A stretch of DNA of 64,000 bases from Microlunatus kandeliicorticis (GCF_014137855.1 NZ_JACGWT010000007.1:1-64000), one strand, 5' to 3'; shown: positions 44,228 through 53,195, numbered from the stretch's first letter. Translations and numbers: made by a program. The notes: a model not told the origin generated them from the letters alone.

Positions 44228-45352
44228 TCAGACCTGCGGGGCCCGTCCCGGCTCGTCGGCGGCGGGCAGCACCAGGTGCTGGGCGTAGAGCACGTCCCGC
44301 TTGACGGTCCGGAAGCCGTACTTCTCGTACAGGCCGATCGCCTTGTCGTGGTCGCCCTCGACGTAGAGGATCGCCCGCCGGCAGCCGTGCTCGCGGAGCC
44401 GGGCCAGCCCGCGGACCAGCAGCGCCTTGGCCAGCCCGCGCCCCTCGGTGTCCGGGTCGACGCCGAGCACGTAGACCTCGCCGACCCGCTCGCCGCCGTC
44501 CTCGTCGACGTGCTCCTTGGTCCAGTGGAACCCGACGATCCGGCCGTCCTTGGTCAGCCCCGGGACCACGGTCGCCCCGTCCTCGTCGTCCCCGTCGTCG
44601 TCCCCGGTGACGTACTCGCTGGCCGGTGCGCCGGTCGCGAACGAGGGGGCGACCGACGGGTCGACGGCCAGCAGGAACCCCGAGCGGTCGAACCACGGCT
44701 CCCTGATCTTGGTCCGCAGCCCGGCCGCACCCAGCCGACCCTGCTCGGGATGGTCGGCGAAGGCGCGCGCGTTGACCTCGAGGAAGCCGGGCTGGTCGCG
44801 GCTGATCACGAAGTTCCTGATCTTGAGCCCGGCCGGGACCGGGGCGCGCGGCAGCGGCTCCTCCAGGGAACGACCCATCACCAGCAGCTCGCGGACCGGC
44901 ACCATGTGCGCGGCCCGGGCCAGCCGCTGGGCGGCCGCGGAGTCGTTCGGCGCCCACAGGTGGACGTTGCCGGCGGTCGCCTCGTGCATCCGGGCGACCA
45001 GCGCCCGACCCAGACCCTGCCGGCGGTGGTCGGGGTGGACGAACAGCGTCCCGGTCGGGCGGTCCCGGTCGGCCGGGCTCAGCCCCTGCTCGATCAGCTG
45101 GCCGTACCCGACCAGGTCGCCGGTGGCGTCGTCCCGGTCGACGGCTTGGCGCATCGGGAAGTGGGTGACCTCGGCGTCGGCGGGGAGCCCGCCGGGGTGC
45201 TGCAGCGCCATCAGCTGCTCGTCGTTGAGCGGTGGCGCCGCGTCGGTGGACTCGGCCGCCTGGGCCGCCGCCAGCACCCCCGCGGTGAGCTCGGCGCTCA
45301 GCCGCGGAGCGGGGTCCACCGACAGCCGACGCAGTTTCCGGCCCGCATCCAT
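44228..45352 (-). CDS. mshD: mycothiol synthase (tandem GNAT)
   Basis: A 374-residue protein with two GNAT domains that acetylates Cys-GlcN-Ins in the last step of mycothiol synthesis. The first acetyl-CoA loop is HPDHRRQGLGRALV and the second is VYVLGVDPDTEGRGLAKAL, followed by AILYVEGDHDKAIGLYEKYG. An acidic loop (GDDDGDDEDG) interrupts the second domain. A TAGGTT box 6 nt before the ATG indicates leaderless expression. Confidence 0.93.
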   Translation of the reverse strand: MDAGRKLRRLSVDPAPRLSAELTAGVLAAAQAAESTDAAPPLNDEQLMALQHPGGLPADAEVTHFPMRQAVDRDDATGDLVGYGQLIEQGLSPADRDRPTGTLFVHPDHRRQGLGRALVARMHEATAGNVHLWAPNDSAAAQRLARAAHMVPVRELLVMGRSLEEPLPRAPVPAGLKIRNFVISRDQPGFLEVNARAFADHPEQGRLGAAGLRTKIREPWFDRSGFLLAVDPSVAPSFATGAPASEYVTGDDDGDDEDGATVVPGLTKDGRIVGFHWTKEHVDEDGGERVGEVYVLGVDPDTEGRGLAKALLVRGLARLREHGCRRAILYVEGDHDKAIGLYEKYGFRTVKRDVLYAQHLVLPAADEPGRAPQV

Positions 45353-45430
45353 GAACAGAACCTAGGCGATGCCGACCGTGGTTCGGCGGAACAGGGGCCT
45401 CGCTGGGGCCGCCGCGTACAGTGGCCGGTC

Positions 45431-45940
45431 GTGGTGAGCGCGACGGCCGAGCGGATGCGACCCCAGCTGCAGCTGACCCGTCTGGGCGCGGTCGCCGGAG
45501 TGCTGGCTGCCGGGCTGTGCGGTGCGGCGGTCGCCAGCTACCCGCCGGACGCCGGTCCCGACCTCGTCTTCCCGCTGCTCGCGCTGGCCGCGGCGGTGGT
45601 GCTGCTGGCGGTCTGCGTCCTCCAGCTGGCGCTCTGGTCGCGGGTCTTCGACGTCTGGAACCACGACCGCGACTACACCGACACCCGCACCGTCCGGGTC
45701 TCCTGGTGGACGCACTGGCTGTCCTACCCGGTGCTGCTTGCCGGTCTCTACCTGTGCATCGAGGCCAGCGCGCTCGGCGGGTTCAGCGAGCTGCCCGGCT
45801 TCTGTCTCGGCCTCGCCGCGCTGGCCATGCTGGTCGCCCAGACCACCTCGGCCGTCCAGTACCTGCGGGAGGACGGCCCGCCCGGGACGGTGCCCACCCA
45901 CGTCCGGCGGCTGCTCGCCTGGGTGCGCAGCCAGCGCTGA
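45431..45940 (+). CDS. four-helix membrane protein, unknown
   Basis: About 169 residues. Hydrophobic segments are LGAVAGVLAAGLCGAAVA, LVFPLLALAAAVVLLAVCVL, LSYPVLLAGLYLCIEASAL and LPGFCLGLAALAMLVAQT. The loop WNHDRDYTDTRTVRVSWWTH is distinctive, but I do not recognise a family. GTG 45431 lies 8 nt after TACAGT (leaderless); GTG 45434 is an alternative. It is divergent from mshD, 78 nt away. Confidence 0.75.
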   Translation: MVSATAERMRPQLQLTRLGAVAGVLAAGLCGAAVASYPPDAGPDLVFPLLALAAAVVLLAVCVLQLALWSRVFDVWNHDRDYTDTRTVRVSWWTHWLSYPVLLAGLYLCIEASALGGFSELPGFCLGLAALAMLVAQTTSAVQYLREDGPPGTVPTHVRRLLAWVRSQR

Positions 45941-46042
45941 GCCGGTTGTGTGACAAACGTCAGGTCGCACCGGTGAAGCGGTCCCGCGGCCTGGTGAGGC
46001 CGGGCACTGCCGGTCGGCCGGGCGCGGCCCGAGGCTGGATCC

Positions 46043-47005
46043 ATGACCGCGAACACCTACGACCCGACTCCCACCGTCGTCCCTGCTGCCGAACCCGCCC
46101 GCCCCGACCAGGGCCACCGTGACCGGCCCTACCCGATCGGGCTGGGCCGTCCGGGACTGCGTCGCTGGCGCGGCCTGGTCGCCGTGCTCGGCGTCCTCGC
46201 CGGCTACCTCCTCGTCAGCATCGGGCTGAGCATCGGGGCCGTCGCCCTTGACGCCGCCCAGAGCCGCCCGTCGGGCACCGTCACCCCGTGGCTGTTCCTG
46301 GCCAACAACCTGTCGCTGGCCGCGCTCTGGCCGATCGCCATGCTGCTGCAGTGGGCGCTCTTCGGCGTCCGGCCGGGCCGGCTGAGCTCGGTGGCCGGCC
46401 GGTTCCGCTGGGGCTGGTTCGGCCGGGCGGCGCTGCTGGTGGTGCCGTTCTGGCTGCTCTACGGCGGGCTGTTCACCTGGCTCGGTCGCGACCGGCTGAC
46501 CGGGCTCAGCCCCGACGCGCTGCTCTGGGCTCTGATCATCCTGCTCACCACCCCGCTCCAGGCGACCGGTGAGGAGTACGGCTTCCGCGGCCTGATCACC
46601 CGGGCGGTCGGCTCGTGGGCGGTCCGACCGGCCATCGCGCTGGTCCTCGGCCTGAGCGTCGGCAACCTGCTGTTCATGGCCGCGCACCTGGCCACCGATC
46701 CGTGGCTGATCGCCTACTACCTGGTCTTCGGGCTGAGCCTGGGGCTGCTGAGCTGGCGCACCGGCGGGCTCGAGGCCGGCGTCCTCATCCACGTCGTCAA
46801 CAACGTCGTCATGCTGGTGCCGGCCGCGGTCTTCGGTGACATGAGCGGTGCGTTCGAGCGCGGCCCCGGGGCCGGCGGGCCGGTCATGCTGGTCCCGATC
46901 GCGATCCTGGCCCTGTCGGTGCCCGTGCTCGGCTGGTGGGCCCGTCGGCACGGCGTGGCGCAGCCTTGGTCGACCGGTGTGGAGGCTGACAGGATCACCC
47001 GGTGA
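46043..47005 (+). CDS. CPBP family intramembrane metalloprotease
   Basis: A 320-residue membrane protein with about eight helices. The catalytic motifs of the CAAX-processing/bacteriocin-protection group are present: GEEYGFRGLI (EExxxR), NLLFMAAHLAT (FxxxH) and LIHVVNNVVML (HxxxN). Family members act on prenylated proteins or in bacteriocin immunity. It overlaps the histidine kinase start by 4 nt, so it is part of that two-component operon. Confidence 0.9.
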   Translation: MTANTYDPTPTVVPAAEPARPDQGHRDRPYPIGLGRPGLRRWRGLVAVLGVLAGYLLVSIGLSIGAVALDAAQSRPSGTVTPWLFLANNLSLAALWPIAMLLQWALFGVRPGRLSSVAGRFRWGWFGRAALLVVPFWLLYGGLFTWLGRDRLTGLSPDALLWALIILLTTPLQATGEEYGFRGLITRAVGSWAVRPAIALVLGLSVGNLLFMAAHLATDPWLIAYYLVFGLSLGLLSWRTGGLEAGVLIHVVNNVVMLVPAAVFGDMSGAFERGPGAGGPVMLVPIAILALSVPVLGWWARRHGVAQPWSTGVEADRITR

Positions 47006-48339
47006 GCACCGCTGCAGGACCGCCGGCGGGCGGTCTGCCGGGCGTCCCGCTGGGCACCAGCGCCCGCCGGTTCGAGACCTACACCCGGTTGTCGCTGTAC
47101 GTCCTGCTCGGCTTCGAGCTGTTCTTCTCGGTCGGGCTGCTGGCCGGGGCGGTCCGGGACGACGCCTCGCTCTGGCTGCTGTTCGTGCTGACCGTCGCGC
47201 AGACCGGGCTGGGCATCGCCGTCTGCCGGTGGGCGCTCGGTGCGATGCGGGCCGCGCGACGTCGGCCCGAGGGAAGGACCCGGTGGCTGTTCCTGGCCTG
47301 GGGGCTGGTCACCCTGGCCAGCTGGGCGGCCGCGGTGCTGCTCCCGGTCGACGACCGGGCCGCGGACCTGGTGGTCCGGCTGGTGGCGGTCGCGCCGTTC
47401 TGTGCGGTCGCCCCGGTGCTCGGACGCCGCGGGATGCTGCTGGCCGGGGCCGGCTGCGTCCTGGTCACCGCCGCCCTGCTGGTGCCGGTGCTCGTCGACG
47501 TCCGCGGCTGGGGCTACCTGGTCGGGATCATGGTCGGCTGGAGCTTCGGGATCTTCGCCATCGGCTTCTCGTTCTGGGCCTCGGGCTGGATGCTCCGGGT
47601 GGTGTGGGCGCTCGACGCGGCCCGCGGGCAGGCGGCCTCGCTGGCCATCGCCGAGGAGCGGCTGCGGATCTCCCGCGACCTGCACGACGTCTTCGGACGC
47701 ACCCTCACCGCGGTGGCGGTCAAGAGCGAGCTGTCCGCCGAGCTGGCGCGCCGCGGGCGGCCCGAGCAGGCGGCGGACGAGATGGCCGCGGTCCGGCGGA
47801 TCGCCGACGAGGCCGCCCGCGAGGTGCGTCAGGTGGTCAGCGGCGTCCGGCACGCCGACCTCACCACCGAGCTGGCCGGCGCCCGGTCGCTGCTCGACTC
47901 CGCCGGCGTCCGCTGCCGGGTGACGGGCGGGCCGCCCGACGGGCTGCACCCGGCTGCCGCGGCCGCGCTGGCCTGGACGCTGCGCGAGGCGGTGACCAAC
48001 GTGATCCGGCACAGCCGCGCCACCTGGTGCGACGTCGAGTTGGGCGGCACCGACCCGGTGCTGCTGCGGATCCGCAACGACGGCGCCGCCCCGGACCCGG
48101 CGGCTCCGGTCGACGCCGGCGGTCGTGGCGGTCACGGGCTGGTCGGGATCGCCGAGCGGCTGGCCGCCGTCGGCGGTCGGGTGCGGCACGGGTGGACCGA
48201 CGGGGGCGTGGTGTTCGCGCTCGAGGCGGCGGTGCCGCTCGGGCCGACCGGTTGGGTGCCGGTGGGTCCGGACAGGCTGGGTGGGGTCCGACCGGGGGAG
48301 CCGGTCGGCGCCGGACGGAACGAGGAGCGTGCACGGTGA
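47002..48339 (+). CDS. NarL-type sensor histidine kinase
   Basis: A 445-residue kinase with about six N-terminal membrane helices and no large extracellular sensor, like DesK/LiaS types. The HisKA_3 phosphoacceptor is LRISRDLHDVFGRTLTAVAV near residue 230. The ATPase N-box is LREAVTNVIRHSRA and the G-box GGRGGHGLVGIAERLAAVGG. A membrane-intrinsic signal is likely. It overlaps its response regulator by 4 nt. Confidence 0.93.
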   Translation: MSTAAGPPAGGLPGVPLGTSARRFETYTRLSLYVLLGFELFFSVGLLAGAVRDDASLWLLFVLTVAQTGLGIAVCRWALGAMRAARRRPEGRTRWLFLAWGLVTLASWAAAVLLPVDDRAADLVVRLVAVAPFCAVAPVLGRRGMLLAGAGCVLVTAALLVPVLVDVRGWGYLVGIMVGWSFGIFAIGFSFWASGWMLRVVWALDAARGQAASLAIAEERLRISRDLHDVFGRTLTAVAVKSELSAELARRGRPEQAADEMAAVRRIADEAAREVRQVVSGVRHADLTTELAGARSLLDSAGVRCRVTGGPPDGLHPAAAAALAWTLREAVTNVIRHSRATWCDVELGGTDPVLLRIRNDGAAPDPAAPVDAGGRGGHGLVGIAERLAAVGGRVRHGWTDGGVVFALEAAVPLGPTGWVPVGPDRLGGVRPGEPVGAGRNEERAR

Positions 48340-48941
48340 TCCGGGTGCTGGTGGCCGACGACGAGACGCTGATCCGGGACGCGTTCGTCACCCTGCTCGG
48401 GCTGGAGGACGGGCTCGAGGTGGTCGCCCAGGCGGCCAGCGGGCCGGAGGCGGTCGCCGCGGCCCGGCACCAGCGTCCGGACGTGGCGCTGCTTGACCTG
48501 CAGATGCCGGGGCTGGACGGGATCGCGGTCGCCGAGCGGCTGGCCGCCGAGGTGCCCGAGTGCCGGTGCCTGATCGTCACCTCGCACGGGCGTCCGGGCT
48601 ATCTCAAGACGGCCCTCGCGGCCGGGGTGCGTGGCTTCCTGCCCAAGACGGCGTCGTCGGCGCAGCTGGCCGAGGCGATCAGCGTGGTGGCCGGCGGCGG
48701 GCGGTTCGTCGACCCGCAGCTCGCCGCCGAGGCGATCGGCGCCGGCGACTCGCCGCTCTCGCCGCGCGAGGCGGACGTGCTGGCGCTGGCCGCCGAGGGC
48801 AGCCCGGTCGAGGAGATCGCCGACCGGGCCTCGCTGTCGGCGGGGACCGTCCGCAACTACCTGTCCGCGGCGGTCACCAAGCTCGGGGTGGCCAACCGGC
48901 ACGAAGCGGCCCGGCTGGCCCGCGACCGCGGCTGGATCTGA
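48336..48941 (+). CDS. NarL/LuxR-family response regulator
   Basis: A 201-residue regulator starting VIRVLVADDETLIRDAFVTL. The phospho-Asp is in ALLDLQMPGLDGIAVAERL, the conserved Thr in CLIVTSHG and the Lys in GFLPKTAS. The C-terminal LuxR HTH is LSPREADVLALAAEG with SAGTVRNYLSAAVTKLGVAN. It is the partner of the kinase upstream; the CPBP protease gene is its likely target or coupled output. Confidence 0.94.
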   Translation: MIRVLVADDETLIRDAFVTLLGLEDGLEVVAQAASGPEAVAAARHQRPDVALLDLQMPGLDGIAVAERLAAEVPECRCLIVTSHGRPGYLKTALAAGVRGFLPKTASSAQLAEAISVVAGGGRFVDPQLAAEAIGAGDSPLSPREADVLALAAEGSPVEEIADRASLSAGTVRNYLSAAVTKLGVANRHEAARLARDRGWI

Positions 48942-48959
48942 GCCGGTCCGCCCGCCGGC

Positions 48960-49682
48960 TCAGCGGACGGGGTGGGCGGGCCGCACCAGGAAACGGCCGA
49001 CCAGCCAGACCAGCAGATAGCTGCCGAGCAGCAGCGTGCTGGTCAGCAGCCCGAACTTGAGCAGGAACGGGTTGCCCAGCGGGTCGGTGAGCCGGTGCAG
49101 CACGGTGGCGAGCAGCCCGTGCGGGTTGGTGATCACGTCCCAGGAGTTGAACCGCGGGTAGCGACCGAGGTAGATCCCGACCGCGCTGAGCACCAGCGAG
49201 CCGACCGCGACGCACCAACCCCACAACCGGCCGAGCCGGGCCTCGACCACCCGGTGGACGATCAGCAGCGAGGCGAGTCCGAGCGCCAGCCCCGTGCCGG
49301 CGAACAGCGCGATCAGGCCGGCGTCGAACCACAGCGGCGCGCCCCACGCGGTCCCCAGGTGGATCACGTCGGTGACCAGGTACGGCGCGTTCGGCAGGAA
49401 CAGCAGCCAGGCCAGTCCGAGCGCGACGAGCAGCGGGCGCGGACCACGGCTGCGGTGGACGGCGGCGATCAGCAGCGCCAGCAGATAGGGGATCCAGGCC
49501 AGGAACAGGTTCCAGGGCATGAAGTCGAAGGCTGACACCCCGACGTGGTGGGCGCGGAACGCGCGGAGCCCGAGCGCGGCCACCGAGAGCCCGGCCACCA
49601 GCACGGTAAGCAGCACCAGACCACCGACCGGCCCCAGTCCCCACACCGGCCGTCTCGCCTCGTTCGCACCCCCGCTGGCCAT
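48960..49682 (-). CDS. DUF1361 membrane protein
   Basis: A 240-residue protein with about seven helices. Conserved DUF1361 pieces are MPWNLFLAWIPYLLAL, WLLFLPNAPYLVTDVIHL and GIYLGRYPRFNSWDVI. Function is unknown; members are small integral membrane proteins. A TAGGCT box 7 nt before the ATG marks a leaderless start. Confidence 0.88.
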   Translation of the reverse strand: MASGGANEARRPVWGLGPVGGLVLLTVLVAGLSVAALGLRAFRAHHVGVSAFDFMPWNLFLAWIPYLLALLIAAVHRSRGPRPLLVALGLAWLLFLPNAPYLVTDVIHLGTAWGAPLWFDAGLIALFAGTGLALGLASLLIVHRVVEARLGRLWGWCVAVGSLVLSAVGIYLGRYPRFNSWDVITNPHGLLATVLHRLTDPLGNPFLLKFGLLTSTLLLGSYLLVWLVGRFLVRPAHPVR

Positions 49683-49761
49683 GCCTCTCAGCCTAGGGCC
49701 GCTCGGATCGGTTCACGCTGAGTTCGGCCGACCCACCCCGACTTCGCGCGCTGAGCGCTCG

Positions 49762-49806
49762 GTGTCGGGGATCTGGCCGGGTCGTCGCGGTCGAATCCCC
49801 GACGCG
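49762..49806. repeat. 45-bp hairpin repeat, left copy
   Basis: GTCGGGGAT pairs with ATCCCCGAC around a GC-rich centre. It matches 42 of 45 bases with the copy at 50840-50884. It lies between two divergent genes, where a terminator would be out of place. Confidence 0.85.
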
Positions 49807-49828
49807 GCCGTCAGGACGGCAGACTCGC

Positions 49829-50830
49829 GTGGTGCGACCAGCGACGAGCGCGGCGGTGACGGAGACGGTCCGGAGGGCCTACGGCTGGTCTCCTGCCGCG
49901 ATCGAGCAGATCCACGCGGGCACCGCCACCGACAACTTCGCGCTGACCGACGGTGCCGGCCGCCGGTGGTTCGCCAAGGTCTACCGCGAGGCGGACCGTC
50001 TCCCGCTCGAGGAGGCGGCGATCGGCCTGGCCGGCTGTGCCCGCGACGGTGGCGTCCCCGTCCCGGCGCAGCACCCTGACCTGCAGGGCCGGACCTTCGG
50101 ACGCAGCGGGCCACTGGTGCTGTCACTCTGGGACTTCGTCGAGGGCGCCGAAACCGCCGAGGGCGGGCTGCGCGGACCACGGTGGGCGGCCGTGGGGTCC
50201 GTGCTCGGCCGGCTGCACCGGCGCCTGGCCGGTCATCCGGCCGGTCCCCCGGTGCTGCGTCCGGCCGTCGAGCTCCGCGACGGCAGCGGCGCCCGCCGAC
50301 GGTACGACCGGCTGATCGACGCCTACCGCACACGCCGGAAGCTCTCCGACTTCGAGGCGTGGGCCCTCGAGGCCGCCGTCCAGCGGCGGGCGATGCTGCC
50401 ACGGGTAGAGGCGATCCTCCGCGGTCTGCCGGCGCTGACCACGCAGATCGTCCACGGCGACCTCGCCTCGCCCAACCTGCTGCTCCGGGGTGACGAGATC
50501 GCTGCGGTGATCGACTTCCAGCCGCCGGCTGCGCGTTTCGCAGCGTGGGAGATCGCCAGGATCGGGTGCGATCCGCGCACGGTCCTGGGCACACCCACCT
50601 GGGACGCTGAGCTCGGTCGGCTGATCGACGCCTATCGCGAGGAGAACCCGCGGCTCCCCGAGGCGGATCTCGCCGCCGTGGTCGCCGTCGGCTGCGCTTT
50701 CACGCTGTCTTCGATCTATCCGCTGGCCGTGCCCCTCGAGCACCCCCAGGAGCTGGACGAGAGTCTGACCACCTACGCGAGGGCCCGGCACGAGGCCGCC
50801 CTGCAGATGCTGGACGCGATCGGCGGCTGA
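49829..50830 (+). CDS. APH/HSK-type phosphotransferase
   Basis: A 333-residue kinase-like protein. The start has a SPAAIEQIHAGTATDNFAL nucleotide loop and WFAKVYREADRL with the ATP lysine. The catalytic loop is IVHGDLASPNLLLRG and the metal Asp is in AAVIDFQPPA. The substrate is unknown (homoserine, choline or antibiotic-type). GTG 49829 or 49832 is the start, with neither an RBS nor a TANNNT box. The gene lies exactly between two 45-bp hairpin repeats. Confidence 0.82.
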   Translation: MVRPATSAAVTETVRRAYGWSPAAIEQIHAGTATDNFALTDGAGRRWFAKVYREADRLPLEEAAIGLAGCARDGGVPVPAQHPDLQGRTFGRSGPLVLSLWDFVEGAETAEGGLRGPRWAAVGSVLGRLHRRLAGHPAGPPVLRPAVELRDGSGARRRYDRLIDAYRTRRKLSDFEAWALEAAVQRRAMLPRVEAILRGLPALTTQIVHGDLASPNLLLRGDEIAAVIDFQPPAARFAAWEIARIGCDPRTVLGTPTWDAELGRLIDAYREENPRLPEADLAAVVAVGCAFTLSSIYPLAVPLEHPQELDESLTTYARARHEAALQMLDAIGG

Positions 50831-50839
50831 GCGGTCGTC

Positions 50840-50884
50840 GTGTCGGGGATCTGGCCGCCTCGTCGCGGTCGGATCCCCGACGCG
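50840..50884. repeat. 45-bp hairpin repeat, right copy (terminator)
   Basis: A perfect 10-bp stem (GTCGGGGATC with GATCCCCGAC) between the convergent phosphotransferase and Imm5-like genes, so probably a bidirectional terminator. It duplicates 49762-49806. Confidence 0.85.
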
Positions 50885-50893
50885 ACGGGTTCC

Positions 50894-51424
50894 TCAGGCG
50901 TCGAAGACGTTCCAGCACAGCGGGTTGCGGATCCGCTGGTCGTCGAGCACCAGGTCGCGGACGGCGTCCGGCAGCCGGTCGCGTTGCCAGCGGCACTCGG
51001 CGCGGCCCGCCTCGACCGCCTGGTCCGCGGTGGCGCCGTCGGCCTCGGCGGCGGCCCGGACGGCCTTGATCGCGTACGCCGCGGCCCCGAGGTCGTGTGC
51101 GGCGACGTGGGGGACGACGCCCGCCTGCCCGGCGGCGTAGGCGGCGAACCGGGCGGCGCCGCGCAGGTCGCGGGCCGCACCCATGGCGTGCCCACCGGAG
51201 GCGCGGGCGACCATCATCCGCACCTCCCCGCGGGTCCAGGCCCGGTTGTGCGCGATCGCCTCGCGCGGACGCGGGTCGTCGGGCCGGGCGGCCTCGAACA
51301 GACCGAGCACGTGCTCGGCGCACGACGCCGCCCAGAGCGCGAGCCGGTGGTGGTCGGGGTCGGTCAGCGAGCCGCCGCGGCGAACCGTGATCAGCCGCGG
51401 GTCGCGGTCGGGGGAGAGGATCAC
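50894..51424 (-). CDS. Imm5-like putative immunity protein
   Basis: A 176-residue, mostly alpha-helical protein. ALWAASCAEHVLGLFEAARP, DDPRPREAIAHNRAWTRGEV and HDLGAAAYAIKAVRAAAE match the actinobacterial "putative immunity protein" (Imm5-like) pattern as I recall it. No toxin gene is visible nearby, so it is an orphan, or the name is only historical. The GTG start at 51424 overlaps the DUF805 stop by 4 nt. Confidence 0.7.
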   Translation of the reverse strand: MILSPDRDPRLITVRRGGSLTDPDHHRLALWAASCAEHVLGLFEAARPDDPRPREAIAHNRAWTRGEVRMMVARASGGHAMGAARDLRGAARFAAYAAGQAGVVPHVAAHDLGAAAYAIKAVRAAAEADGATADQAVEAGRAECRWQRDRLPDAVRDLVLDDQRIRNPLCWNVFDA

Positions 51425-51969
51425 CGCCGGTCGAAGCGAGCGCCGGCGGGGCTGGGACCTTCGATGCAGAGGACCAGGACGATGAGGCCGCCGACACCGA
51501 CGATCAAGCCGACGACTCCTTGCAGGACGAGTGTCGGGCTCAGACCACCGCTCAAACCTGCCGGTACGAACGCATCCGGCCGGACGATCGAAAACAGGCT
51601 CACCGCGTCGCCGGGGACGCACAGAACGTAGAACCATCCGCTGCGGCCGGCATCGTGCAACCGTCGGATCGTCACCGCGATCGAGGGGCACAGCGTCACC
51701 ACGGTCCACAGGTCGGCCGGCACGTCCTCCATCCGCGGGCCGGTGGCCGTGGCCATCCATCCCCCGGGAGAGAGCGCTGCCCCTGCCAAGCCGAGCGCCA
51801 CGCTCACGATCAGCGAGATGAGCGTCCACCACCAGAACTCGCTGCGGCTGGCGCGACCGGTGAACGTCGCGTACTTGAGCCAGAAGCGCTTGGTCGCCTG
51901 CCACGGACTGGCGCCGTAGAGCGGCAGGAGCAGAGCTCCACCGTCAGGCGGGTCGGGCTGGGACACCAC
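51421..51969 (-). CDS. DUF805 membrane protein
   Basis: About 182 residues. RFWLKYATFTGRASRSEFWWW is the hallmark of DUF805, followed by helices and IAVTIRRLHDAGRSGWFYVL. Further hydrophobic segments end at IVLVLCIEGPSPAG. Function is unknown. GTG 51969 or 51966 is the start, with GGGAGCGGAG upstream. It is translationally coupled to the Imm5-like gene. Confidence 0.85.
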   Translation of the reverse strand: MVSQPDPPDGGALLLPLYGASPWQATKRFWLKYATFTGRASRSEFWWWTLISLIVSVALGLAGAALSPGGWMATATGPRMEDVPADLWTVVTLCPSIAVTIRRLHDAGRSGWFYVLCVPGDAVSLFSIVRPDAFVPAGLSGGLSPTLVLQGVVGLIVGVGGLIVLVLCIEGPSPAGARFDRR

Positions 51970-52049
51970 AGGCTCCGCTCCCGGGCACGCGGCGTGCCCG
52001 ACGAGACATCTTGACCCGACGGAGGCTCCCTCGCAGCGTCCCGAAGAGC

Positions 52050-52751
52050 TCAGGACCGCGAGGCGGAGCTGCTCTGCTCGTCCGAGGGTGCCGGGGTGAC
52101 GAACCGGTAGCCGACGTTGCGGACCGTGCCGATCACCGACTCGTACTCGGCCCCGAGCTTGGCGCGGAGCCGCCGGACGTGGACGTCGACGGTCCGGGTG
52201 CCGCCGTAGTAGTCGTAGCCCCAGACGTCGCTGAGCAGCTGCTGGCGGCTGAACACCCGGCCGGGGTGCTGGGCCAGGTACTTGAGCAGCTCGAACTCGG
52301 TGTAGGTCAGGTCGAGCTGCTGGCCGTTGAGCTTGGCCGAGTAGCCGGCCTCGTCGATCACGATGCTGCCGGTGTGGATCAGCTGCTCGGACTCGGTCTG
52401 CTGGGCCGGGCTGGTCACCAGCCGCAGCCGGACGTCCACCTCGGCCGGGCCGGCCGAGGTCAGCAGCAGGTCGTCGAAGCCCCAGTCCGAGCTCAGCGCG
52501 GCCAGCCCGCCCTCGTTGACGATCACCACCAGCGGGGCCTCCTTGCCGGTGGTCTGGATCAGCCGGCACAGCGACCGGGCGCCGACGAGGTCGCGACGGG
52601 CGTCGAGCAGGATGACGTCGGCGGTGGGCGCGTCGAGCAGCGCGGTCGGCTCGGCGGAGAGCACCCGGACGTGGTGCGGGAGCAGCTCCAGGGCGGGCAG
52701 CACCTCGGTGGAGGCCTGCATGTCGTTGGTCAACAGCAGCAGGGTGGCCAT
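52050..52751 (-). CDS. glnR: nitrogen regulator GlnR (orphan OmpR-type)
   Basis: A 233-residue regulator. The atypical receiver begins [20 protein letters not shown] and contains [20 protein letters not shown] with the conserved Asp. The C-terminal winged helix has [20 protein letters not shown] and [19 protein letters not shown]. This start and the receiver sequence closely follow actinobacterial GlnR, the global nitrogen regulator that works without a dedicated kinase. A long leader (about 100 nt from a TAGTTT box) precedes it. Confidence 0.9.
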   Translation of the reverse strand: MATLLLLTNDMQASTEVLPALELLPHHVRVLSAEPTALLDAPTADVILLDARRDLVGARSLCRLIQTTGKEAPLVVIVNEGGLAALSSDWGFDDLLLTSAGPAEVDVRLRLVTSPAQQTESEQLIHTGSIVIDEAGYSAKLNGQQLDLTYTEFELLKYLAQHPGRVFSRQQLLSDVWGYDYYGGTRTVDVHVRRLRAKLGAEYESVIGTVRNVGYRFVTPAPSDEQSSSASRS

Positions 52752-52873
52752 GGCGATCCTGCCCTTCGAACGTGGGGCGCCCCGAGGGTCCGGCGCGGAC
52801 GGACAAGTGGCAATCAGCTGGCAGTCAGCGGCAGCATGCGGTGAACCGAGGTCAAACTAACAGGAAACGATGC

Positions 52874-52900
52874 GAGGCCCGGAGCTGTCGCTCGGGCCTC
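52874..52900. terminator. hairpin in the glnR/moaD divergent region
   Basis: GAGGCCCG pairs with CGGGCCTC around an 11-nt loop. It lies upstream of the MoaD-like start, so its role (attenuation or remnant) is unclear. Confidence 0.4.
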
Positions 52901-52925
52901 GGTGCTTGGGGGTGACGATAGCAAG

Positions 52926-53195
52926 ATGACGCGGGTGGTGGTGACGTTCTGGGGTGGCGCCCGTGCCGCCGCGGGCTGCGCGAGCGAGCAGCTCGAGGCC
53001 GACACCGTGGCCGACGCGCTCGCCGTGCTCCGCGACCGGCACCCCGATCCGGGCTTCGCCCGGGTGCTCACCGCCTCGTCGGTGCTCGTGGACGGGCACG
53101 CGGTCCGGCCGGACCGCCGACGGGACGCGCTCACCCCGGATGCGGACGGTTGCGTCCGGCTCGAGGTGCTGCCACCGTTCGCCGGCGGTGCCTGA
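52926..53195 (+). CDS. MoaD/ThiS-like sulfur carrier
   Basis: An 89-residue ubiquitin-like protein: VVVTFWGGARAAAGCASEQL, a Val-Leu-rich middle (SSVLVDGHAV) and the end RLEVLPPFAGGA. The diglycine tail needed for thiocarboxylation is present but followed by one Ala, so it would need trimming. Sulfur is activated by a MoeB/ThiF partner not seen here. The neighbours are a thiosulfate sulfurtransferase and SseC-like DUF1416, the same grouping as glnR-thiX-cysA2-sseC in mycobacteria. Confidence 0.82.
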   Translation: MTRVVVTFWGGARAAAGCASEQLEADTVADALAVLRDRHPDPGFARVLTASSVLVDGHAVRPDRRRDALTPDADGCVRLEVLPPFAGGA

